Positions 57,490 through 64,000 of a DNA stretch of 64,000 bases are shown in pieces. The DNA is from Rhodobacteraceae bacterium NBU2976 (GTDB taxonomy: Bacteria > Pseudomonadota > Alphaproteobacteria > Rhodobacterales > Rhodobacteraceae). Location of the stretch: contig JALPRQ010000001.1 of assembly GCA_023630215.1 (NCBI GenBank), positions 806,001 through 870,000 on the forward strand. The letters are read 5' to 3'. Both the position numbers and the translations under genes were made by a program. Position 1 is the stretch's first letter, and each line of letters starts with the position of its first letter. The notes beneath the pieces are model-generated. The model was given only the letters and a program-made list of their open reading frames with translations, searched no databases and was not told where the DNA came from.

Positions 57490-58137
57490 ATGAATTGGAA
57501 AATATTGTCGATTGCAACATTGTTGCCGGGGGCCATGCTGGCGCAAGAATTGTGTGAAGGGGCTGGACCTTTTGAAATGCCGCCATGTCTGGTGGGAACC
57601 TGGTTTGGCGAAAGCGATATGGCGGTCAGGATGCAGGCCATTCTGGACAGTGTGCCCGAGCATATGCGCGCCAATATGGGCGGTGACATGGGGCGGTATC
57701 TGCAAATATCGATCTATGATGACGGGTATTTTGTGACCTCGCCATTGGAGGGTCAGATCAACGGGGCGTTTTTTGGGGATGATCCGGGGGACGAAACCCT
57801 ATTTTCGATGGACCTGACGGCGGGCGTGTCGGCGGGACAGATGTGGGCCACAGATTTCGGAGCGATGGGGTTCTGCTCGGAAGAGGGGACTGGCGTCGCC
57901 ACACTGGGTGTGGTCGCAACGAACGAGATGGGCAGAAAAGAAGGCATGGCCAGCAGTGCAGCCGCGATGCCGGGGGGTACGCCCAACATGTCCTATATCT
58001 GCGAGGGCAACAGCCTGATGGTTTTTGTCGAGCTGCCCGATCCAATTGGGACAGTCACCTATGATTTGCAGCGTGTAGCCCCCGACAGGATGGACGCCGA
58101 AACCCGTCGTATTATCGAAGAGCGCTTTGCCGAGTAA
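57490..58137 (+). CDS. Secreted hypothetical protein
   Basis: A 215-residue protein with a signal peptide (MNWKILSIATLLPGAMLAQE). The mature part has six Cys or so (LCEGAGP, PPCLVG, GFCSEEG, YICEGN) that could form disulfides, a GTWFGES motif like those of lipocalin/THAP-type beta-barrels, and no family I can name. It lies between chvI (divergent) and the gamma-glutamyltransferase gene. Confidence 0.72.
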   Translation: MNWKILSIATLLPGAMLAQELCEGAGPFEMPPCLVGTWFGESDMAVRMQAILDSVPEHMRANMGGDMGRYLQISIYDDGYFVTSPLEGQINGAFFGDDPGDETLFSMDLTAGVSAGQMWATDFGAMGFCSEEGTGVATLGVVATNEMGRKEGMASSAAAMPGGTPNMSYICEGNSLMVFVELPDPIGTVTYDLQRVAPDRMDAETRRIIEERFAE

Positions 58138-58197
58138 GCCTGCTTGACAGCCCATCCCCCAACGCCGAAAAACACGGGCGCTTAGACGAGGGGTTAC

Positions 58198-59700
58198 ATG
58201 AGCAGGTTTGCCGTTGCCACAGGCCACCAACTGACCAGCGATGCAGCAGCAGAAGTTCTGCGCGCCGGAGGCACAGCCGTGGACGGGGCGATCGCGGCGG
58301 CGTTCATGGCCTGTATCACCGAACCGGTTCTGGCCTCGCCACTGGCAGGCGGGTTCATGATGGTGTCGCCGGTTGGGGCAAAACCCCAGCTGTTGGACAT
58401 GTTCGTGCAGACCCCACATGTGAAGCGCCCCGAGGCCGAGGCGGATGTCCGCGAGATCGAGGTTGATTTCGGCCCGACCCAACAGATTTTCCATTGCGGC
58501 ACCGGAACGACAGCGACCCCCGGTCTGATCCCCGGCATCTATGCCGCCCATGAAAGGTTCGGTCGCATGCCAATGCGCGATCTGGTCGCCCCGGCGGTGG
58601 AGGCGATGCGACAAGGCATTGCGGTCACTGATTTTCAGGCGGAGGTGCTGGGGTATGTCGCAGCGATATATACTGCCTCGGACAGTGCGCGGGCTTTGTA
58701 TGCCCCGGATGGTGACTTGCTGAAACCCGGCGCGAGCCTTGCTAATCCGGACATGGCCGATGTGCTCGAAGTGATGGCGCTGGAAGGTGCGCGCTTTATC
58801 GAACAAGGGGAGGTCGCGCAGGCCCTGCTGGCGATGGAGGGGGGGCATCTGTCAGCGGCGGATCTGGACGCCTATCGCCCGGAATGGCGGGAACCGCTGA
58901 TCTGCAAGCGCGGGGATATGGCGTTCATGCTGAACCCGTCCCCCAGCCTTGGCGGGGTGCAGATTGCGCTGGCATTGTCTGCGCTACCCAAGGGGGCAAA
59001 TGATCGGGAACTGGCAAAATGCCTGTATGAGGTTGCCAAAATCCGCCGCGCCCGCGATCTGGACCACCACCCGTTGGAGGGAGCGGCGATTATGCTGGAC
59101 CCTGGGCTCGTCGCGGATTTGCGCAAAACGCTTGCCGGACATCAGGCGGCGACGCGGGGGACGACTCATATTTCGGTTATTGATCCCTCGGGCATGGGGG
59201 CGGCGTTCACGCTGTCGAACGGCGAAGGGAACGGGCTGATCGTGCCGGGCACCGGGATCATGGCGAACAATATGCTGGGCGAGGATGATCTGGTCCCCGA
59301 CGGCCCACACAGCTGGGTGCCGGACCGACGGTTGGCTTCGATGATGTGCCCAATGATCGTCCGTCAGGGGGCAGAGGTCACTTTGATGGGGTCTGGCGGG
59401 TCAAATCGTATCCGATCCGCGCTGGCGCAGGTGTCGGTGGCGCTGGCGGATGGCACAGGGCTGGAGGACGCAATCCATGCGCCAAGGTTGCATGTGGAAA
59501 CCGGCGAACATGTTCTCGATTTCGAAGATACAGGGTCAGAGGCGCGGCGCGAGGGGTTGCTGGCGGAATTCCCGGACGGGAAACCGTGGGGACGCGCGTC
59601 GATGTTCTTTGGCGGTGTCCATGCGGTGCGTTGGGATGGCAAATCGGGGTTTCAGGCGGTCGGTGATCCGCGCCGTTCGGGTGCAGCCCTAACCGAATAG
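58198..59700 (+). CDS. Gamma-glutamyltransferase family protein
   Basis: A 500-residue Ntn-hydrolase of the GGT family, which transfers or hydrolyses gamma-glutamyl groups of glutathione. The autoprocessing Thr is in ATRGTTHISVIDP near residue 322, and the oxyanion-type segment GSGGSNRIRSAL is present. There is no signal peptide, unlike the usual GGT. It precedes a TauE/SafE permease convergent with it. Confidence 0.88.
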   Translation: MSRFAVATGHQLTSDAAAEVLRAGGTAVDGAIAAAFMACITEPVLASPLAGGFMMVSPVGAKPQLLDMFVQTPHVKRPEAEADVREIEVDFGPTQQIFHCGTGTTATPGLIPGIYAAHERFGRMPMRDLVAPAVEAMRQGIAVTDFQAEVLGYVAAIYTASDSARALYAPDGDLLKPGASLANPDMADVLEVMALEGARFIEQGEVAQALLAMEGGHLSAADLDAYRPEWREPLICKRGDMAFMLNPSPSLGGVQIALALSALPKGANDRELAKCLYEVAKIRRARDLDHHPLEGAAIMLDPGLVADLRKTLAGHQAATRGTTHISVIDPSGMGAAFTLSNGEGNGLIVPGTGIMANNMLGEDDLVPDGPHSWVPDRRLASMMCPMIVRQGAEVTLMGSGGSNRIRSALAQVSVALADGTGLEDAIHAPRLHVETGEHVLDFEDTGSEARREGLLAEFPDGKPWGRASMFFGGVHAVRWDGKSGFQAVGDPRRSGAALTE

Positions 59701-60459
59701 CCCGCGGCGCAAAAGGTTCAGCCCGGCCAGCACCAGCACATAAAGCGTCAGGCGACGGAACTTTTCCTGCGGCAAGCGGTCTTGCACGACAAAACCCAAC
59801 GCCATACCGGCCATCGCCGGGATGACCATATAGATGGAAAAGGGCAGGGTGACGCTATTTAACAGCCCGGATTGCAGGTGAGCGCCTGTCAATACAATCG
59901 CGCCGATCAGAAACGAGATGCCCTGCGCCCGAACGGTTTCCTGCTTTGGTGTGTCACGCGCAATCAGAAACAGCAGGATCGGTGGTCCCCAGACACCGGA
60001 CAGCCCACCGAAAAAACCCGCGATGATACCAATCAGGGGTTCAATCCTGCGGGCGAAGGCTTCGGTGATGGACGGCCTCCAGCCGATAATCATGATGCTG
60101 CCAAAGCAGGTGATGCCAACGCCCAAGATGACGAACAGCCATGTATCGGGAATGATGACCACCAATTGGGCAAAGGCATAAATCGCGAAAAACAGGGTCA
60201 GGTTCAGCCGCCAATATTTCAGAAACGAGGTGCGGGCCTCGGTCACGCCTTGGCGAAAGGTTTGCCAGATGTTGGAAATCAGCGCCGGGATGATCAGCGC
60301 AGCGATGGCGATTTCGGCGGGCATAAGTGAACCGATACCGCTGATGGCGATCATGGGCAGGGCAAAACCGATTGCCCCCTTGGTGAAACCCGCAAAGGCC
60401 ATGATGAAGGTGGCCCCGATCAGGGTCAGCCAGCCAAATTCGGTGAGGATCGCGGACAT
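59689..60459 (-). CDS. TauE/SafE family sulfite exporter-like permease
   Basis: A 256-residue membrane protein with about eight hydrophobic segments; family markers are GFTKGAIGFALPMIAI near residue 25 and GGLSGVWGPPILLFLI in the second half. Members export sulfite or organic sulfur compounds. I start at 60459, where a ggag ribosome site precedes the ATG; the frame open to 60579 is not used. It overlaps the end of the gamma-glutamyltransferase gene on the opposite strand by 12 bases. Confidence 0.88.
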   Translation of the reverse strand: MSAILTEFGWLTLIGATFIMAFAGFTKGAIGFALPMIAISGIGSLMPAEIAIAALIIPALISNIWQTFRQGVTEARTSFLKYWRLNLTLFFAIYAFAQLVVIIPDTWLFVILGVGITCFGSIMIIGWRPSITEAFARRIEPLIGIIAGFFGGLSGVWGPPILLFLIARDTPKQETVRAQGISFLIGAIVLTGAHLQSGLLNSVTLPFSIYMVIPAMAGMALGFVVQDRLPQEKFRRLTLYVLVLAGLNLLRRGLFG

Positions 60460-60611
60460 GAAGGGCTCCGGTTGACTGGGGATGGTTTGGCATGTGTGGA
60501 ATTGAACGGCAAGGGGCCCAAGATGATATTGGGCGCATTCATTCCGCCAAGTTGGTACAAGTTGGCGCGCGTCCGACACACCCCATGGGCAAGCGCAACA
60601 TATCGCTTATC

Positions 60612-61337
60612 CTAGCTTTGCTTCCCCAGCGCCGATACCAGTCGTACCCGCGCCGCTGGAACCTGTTTCCCCAATGTCGGCATGAACCAGTTTTCCAGAA
60701 AATGTCCCGTAGTTTGCAAAGCTGCACGAACCTCTGCCATATCCTCTTCTGCTGAATCCAGCCGTAGGAACCTTGGTAAAGGTAGCAGCCGGTCCGCCCA
60801 ATCCGCCCCGCCATCCCGACTGACGGCACGCCCGGATTTTGGCGACACATAAATCAAATCCTGTGTCGCCCCCGTTGCTGCGCATTCGCTGAAATCAAGG
60901 CCATAGCCGACATCCGTCAGAAGTGCCAGCTCCCAAAGCGCATAGCGGGACGGCCAGTCCGGCGTTTCGCCTAGTGAATCCAGCAGGTCGATTGTGCGCT
61001 GATAAAGCGCTCTGTGCGCCTCCCGCTCGGCAAGCCCGACGGTCAGCAGTGCCGCCACGGCCCCCATCGCTGCCAGCGCCGCGCGATCCGACATGATCGC
61101 CGCCGCACGGGATTTCACCGGGTCGATGGTGAAGCTGCCGATATGATCCTCCAGCCGCGCGCGCCATTCGACGGATAGCTGCGCTCCGGGTTGTAATATT
61201 GGTGCCATCCGACGCGAGCCACCACCCCGCACAACACCCGCGTGCCGCCCGTGATGTTCGGTCAGAATTTCGAGTATCGCCGAGCCCTCACCATGCTTGC
61301 GCACGGATAAAAGGACCCCTTCATCGCGCCAGTCCAT
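60612..61337 (-). CDS. recO: DNA repair protein RecO
   Basis: Loads RecA on single-strand DNA in the RecFOR pathway. The 241-residue protein has the N-terminal OB fold (MDWRDEGVLLSVRKHGEGSAILEI) and the alpha-helical C-terminal part with ALLTDVGYGLDFSECAATGA. The zinc-finger Cys seen in some RecO proteins is reduced to one Cys in this segment. It is the last gene of the lepB-rnc-era cluster. Confidence 0.93.
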   Translation of the reverse strand: MDWRDEGVLLSVRKHGEGSAILEILTEHHGRHAGVVRGGGSRRMAPILQPGAQLSVEWRARLEDHIGSFTIDPVKSRAAAIMSDRAALAAMGAVAALLTVGLAEREAHRALYQRTIDLLDSLGETPDWPSRYALWELALLTDVGYGLDFSECAATGATQDLIYVSPKSGRAVSRDGGADWADRLLPLPRFLRLDSAEEDMAEVRAALQTTGHFLENWFMPTLGKQVPAARVRLVSALGKQS

Positions 61338-61376
61338 GGCGCGGAGATTAAGGGGATTTGCGGAATGGGGGAAGGG

Positions 61377-61706
61377 TTATTCGAGGCCCTCTTCACCCAG
61401 CAGCGACCGCCCCTCGCGATCCTCGACTTCGATGATCCAGATGTCCGGGTCGAACTCACGCTGTCGGTTCAGCGAAGCCTCAACCTCGGCATCCTGACCC
61501 TCCGCCAACGGCACCCATATCCGCGCACCCGTCGCGTCATAGGACCGCTGATAGGCTGATGCGCGACCATCCAGCGTGTTCACTTTCACATACACCGCCC
61601 CAGCCGTCTCATCCCCGCGACAAACCACAAAGGCCGGGATGTTCATCAGGGATAGCCGGCGCAGATACGCCTTGACCCAGAAATCCGCTGTCAGGCGCGG
61701 GGTCAT
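61377..61706 (-). CDS. DUF1491 family protein
   Basis: A 109-residue protein of the DUF1491 family, found beside era/recO in alphaproteobacteria. It begins [18 protein letters not shown] and has the family segments GAVYVKVNTLDG and DPDIWIIEVEDREGR. Function unknown. It overlaps era by four bases (ATGA). Confidence 0.88.
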   Translation of the reverse strand: MTPRLTADFWVKAYLRRLSLMNIPAFVVCRGDETAGAVYVKVNTLDGRASAYQRSYDATGARIWVPLAEGQDAEVEASLNRQREFDPDIWIIEVEDREGRSLLGEEGLE

Positions 61707-62611
61707 GCGCCGTCGTTGAAGTCAAGGCCCATTTCGGAATACCGCTCGGCCTCCTCCAGCCATTTTGGGCGGACCTTTACCTGGAGAAACAGGTGAACCT
61801 TGCGACCCAGAAACTCGGTCAATTCCTCGCGCGCGGCAGTGGAAATGGCTTTGATCGTCTCGCCTTTCGGGCCAAGCGCGATGCCCTTGTGACCGTCGCG
61901 CGCGACATAAATCACCTGATCAATGCGAACCGAGCCATCCTTGCGTTCGTCCCAGCCTTCGGTCTCGACGGTCAATTGGTAGGGCAGTTCCTGATGGAGG
62001 CGCAGCGTCAGTTTCTCGCGCGTGATCTCAGCCGCCAGCATCCGCATGGGCAGGTCGGCGATCTGGTCCTCCGGGTAAAGCCAAGGACCATCGGGCAACT
62101 GCCCGGCTAGCCAGCGTTTCAGGTCATCGCAGCCGTGACCCTTCTCGGCCGAGATCATAAAGGTTTCTTCGAAATCGAACCTTTCGTTCAAATCTGCCGT
62201 CAACGCCAGCAAGCTGTCGGCCTTTACCCGGTCAATCTTGTTGATCGCCAGCGCCACGCGAGCATCAGGTGCATGTTGGCGAAGCGAGTCCAAAATTGCC
62301 TCGACCCCTTTTGTGACACCGCGATGGGCTTCGACCAGCAGCACAACCAGATCAGCATCCGCGGCACCAGCCCAGGCGGCTGTAACCATGGCGCGGTCCA
62401 AACGGCGACGCGGGCGGAACAGGCCGGGCGTGTCGACAAACACGATCTGGCTGTCCCCCTCCAACGCCACGCCACGGATGCGGGCGCGTGTGGTCTGCAC
62501 CTTGTGGGTCACAATGGACACCTTTGCCCCGACCATTCGGTTCAGCAATGTCGATTTCCCGGCGTTCGGTTCACCAATCAAGGCGACAAAGCCGCATTTC
62601 GTGTCACTCAT
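61703..62611 (-). CDS. era: GTPase Era
   Basis: Essential GTPase that matures 16S rRNA in the 30S subunit. The 302-residue protein has the G1 motif GEPNAGKST near residues 12-20, G3 DTPG, G4 NKID, and a C-terminal KH domain ([15 protein letters not shown] and GQKGETIK-type [11 protein letters not shown]). It overlaps rnc by eight bases. Confidence 0.97.
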   Translation of the reverse strand: MSDTKCGFVALIGEPNAGKSTLLNRMVGAKVSIVTHKVQTTRARIRGVALEGDSQIVFVDTPGLFRPRRRLDRAMVTAAWAGAADADLVVLLVEAHRGVTKGVEAILDSLRQHAPDARVALAINKIDRVKADSLLALTADLNERFDFEETFMISAEKGHGCDDLKRWLAGQLPDGPWLYPEDQIADLPMRMLAAEITREKLTLRLHQELPYQLTVETEGWDERKDGSVRIDQVIYVARDGHKGIALGPKGETIKAISTAAREELTEFLGRKVHLFLQVKVRPKWLEEAERYSEMGLDFNDGA

Positions 62612-63290
62612 CGTCTTTCACCTTGCTCAGCAATGCCTCGGCAGCGGCCTGTTGCGCGGCGCGTTTTGACGTGGCTTTGGCGCGGGCTTTCTGCCCGGAT
62701 TTTACCTGTACTTCGATCACAAAAACCGGTTCGTGATCCGGGCCAGACCGATCCACAACCGCATAAGTCGGCGGGGGCATTTTGCGCGCTTGGGCCCATT
62801 CCTGCAATTCCGATTTCGGATCAGCCGAAATCTCGTGTGCAGTTTTGATCCGATCCCTCCACAGACGCAGCACCACATCTTGTGCCGCGTTGAACCCTTC
62901 GTCCAGAAACACGGCGGCAATGACGGCTTCCATCGCATCACCCAACAGGGCCACCTTGCGCCGCCCGCCCGACTGACTTTCGGATCGACCCATCATCAGG
63001 GCTGTGCCCAGATTGATTTCCGTGGCGACTTCCGCACAGGTTTCCTTGCGCACAAGGGCATTCAATCGTGGCGCCAGATCCCCTTCGGTGGCTTGTGGGT
63101 CGTCTTTCAACAACGCATCCGCAATCACCAGCCCAAGCACCCGGTCGCCCAGAAATTCCAATCGTTGATAATCCTGTCGCGCGCCACTTGATAGCGAGGA
63201 ATGCGTCAAGGCCTGAACCAGCAAATCCGGATGGGCAAATTCATGCCCAAGGAGGGTCGCAAACGCACGGGCTTCCGGGGTCAGCTTCAA
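62604..63290 (-). CDS. rnc: Ribonuclease III
   Basis: Cleaves double-stranded RNA in rRNA and mRNA processing. The 228-residue protein has the signature [17 protein letters not shown] near residue 42, the second catalytic region [19 protein letters not shown], and a C-terminal dsRNA-binding domain ([10 protein letters not shown] to [12 protein letters not shown]). It overlaps lepB by four bases (ATGA). Confidence 0.97.
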   Translation of the reverse strand: MKLTPEARAFATLLGHEFAHPDLLVQALTHSSLSSGARQDYQRLEFLGDRVLGLVIADALLKDDPQATEGDLAPRLNALVRKETCAEVATEINLGTALMMGRSESQSGGRRKVALLGDAMEAVIAAVFLDEGFNAAQDVVLRLWRDRIKTAHEISADPKSELQEWAQARKMPPPTYAVVDRSGPDHEPVFVIEVQVKSGQKARAKATSKRAAQQAAAEALLSKVKDDE

Positions 63291-64000
63291 TCGATTGCCT
63301 TGAAGAAACGATCGGACCGCCAGGTCCAGAACATCAAAAGCGATCGCCCCGCGGACGAGAAGATCACCCGATCCGCACGCCCAATAATATCCTCGCGGGG
63401 GACAAATCCAACCCCCAAGGCCGATTGCGAGACACGGCTGTCTTGCGAATTGTCGCGATTGTCACCCATGAAGAAATAATGCCCCTCGGGCACGATGAAT
63501 TCCTGTGTGTCATCGGTACGACGAATGGCGAAATCCAGGATCGTGTGGCTGACGCCATTTGGTAACGTCTCCAGAAATGCTGGTTTCACACAATCTCCGC
63601 CCAGTGGCACGGCGCTGGACTGACAGCGCGGCATATTCTGCTGTGATCCTTGTGGCGCAAATGTTTCGACAAAATCTGGCAGCGGGGTTTGCACGGCCTC
63701 TTCGCCGTTAATGAACAGAACGCCGTTAATCACCTGAACCCGATCACCGGGCCCGCCAACCAGACGTTTGATATAATCCTGACCGGTCACCGGATGTTTG
63801 AACACAACCACATCGCCCAGTTCCGGTTCCGCCCCCCAAAGCCGGTTTTCAGCCCCTTTGGCAAACCCGCAGAAATCCACGCCGAACATCGACGGACACG
63901 AGGCATAGGAATAACCATAGGCAAATTTATTGACGAACAAAAAGTCGCCGATCAACAGGGTGGATTTCATCGACCCCGAGGGGATCCAAAAAGGTTGAAA
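63287..64000 (-). CDS. lepB: Signal peptidase I (cut by window edge)
   Basis: Removes Sec signal peptides at the inner membrane. The N-terminus with its membrane span lies beyond the right edge of the window. The frame is open to base 64000 and shows the catalytic Ser in PSGSMKSTL at the edge, the Lys in [10 protein letters not shown], and the C-terminal [14 protein letters not shown] box. It contains a Cys-rich insert ([15 protein letters not shown]). It is the first visible gene of the rnc-era cluster. Confidence 0.95.
   Translation of the reverse strand, partial: FQPFWIPSGSMKSTLLIGDFLFVNKFAYGYSYASCPSMFGVDFCGFAKGAENRLWGAEPELGDVVVFKHPVTGQDYIKRLVGGPGDRVQVINGVLFINGEEAVQTPLPDFVETFAPQGSQQNMPRCQSSAVPLGGDCVKPAFLETLPNGVSHTILDFAIRRTDDTQEFIVPEGHYFFMGDNRDNSQDSRVSQSALGVGFVPREDIIGRADRVIFSSAGRSLLMFWTWRSDRFFKAID

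Overview
This 64 kb window is a stretch of chromosome from an alphaproteobacterium of the order Rhodobacterales (Roseobacter-type, moderately high GC; genus not resolved). Pointers are the F1 ATPase operon without F0 genes, the ChvI-ChvG-HprK-RapZ-EIIA-HPr cluster, the lepB-rnc-era-recO block, a TIGR02302-type membrane protein, DUF1244, DUF1491 and H-type lectin genes, and frequent ATGA/TAATG gene overlaps. About 75 protein genes cover almost everything. I see no tRNA or rRNA gene, insertion sequence, phage, CRISPR array or toxin-antitoxin pair, and no gene-free stretch above 300 bp.

Layout. 1-4.7 kb: atpH (cut by the window edge), atpA, atpG, atpD, atpC and a strong terminator. 4.8-10 kb: small H-type lectin, then a leftward set: prs, threonine aldolase, YcgN-like protein, znuA behind a double palindrome resembling a Zur operator, DUF1244 and N-formylglutamate amidohydrolase. 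10-18.2 kb: pyk, a small membrane protein, rpmI-rplT, RidA, then pheS and pheT separated by an ASCH gene and an antisense prepilin-like gene, and YtoQ. 18.2-23.9 kb: methyltransferase/HxlR pair, glutathione transferase, mscL, ald/aldR with a perfect inverted repeat at the aldR start codon, azlCD.

23.9-27.7 kb: a molybdenum-cofactor operon (fdhD, YcxB-like, mobA, mobB, moeA) with overlapping genes and two TTG starts. 27.7-36.2 kb: a tail-anchored unknown, a uracil-DNA-glycosylase homologue, a coiled-coil membrane protein, greA, a MATE exporter, ETF-QO, a TPR protein and ispE. 36.3-46.5 kb: polyprenyl synthase, DUF2007, TrmN6-like methyltransferase, DMT transporter, DUF465, GATase, thiolase, an EAL protein, TlpA-like thioredoxin, argH, an LptM-like lipoprotein, a molybdopterin-fold protein and lysA. 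46.5-52.1 kb: a convergent pair, the TIGR02302 protein and a 1029-residue zinc-ribbon membrane protein carrying 16 acidic GQSL repeats plus an Ala-Glu microsatellite; this is the most unusual object in the window.

52.2-57.3 kb: plsC, then the leftward regulatory operon chvI-chvG-hprK-rapZ-EIIA-HPr, joining an envelope two-component system to a non-transporting PTS. 57.5-60.5 kb: a secreted unknown, gamma-glutamyltransferase and a TauE/SafE permease, in the place where pckA often stands next to chvI. 60.6-64 kb: lepB (cut by the edge), rnc, era, DUF1491 and recO. Most of the window is ordinary core genome; the items worth a second look are the GQSL-repeat protein, the prepilin-like gene inside pheST, and the palindromes at znuA and aldR.
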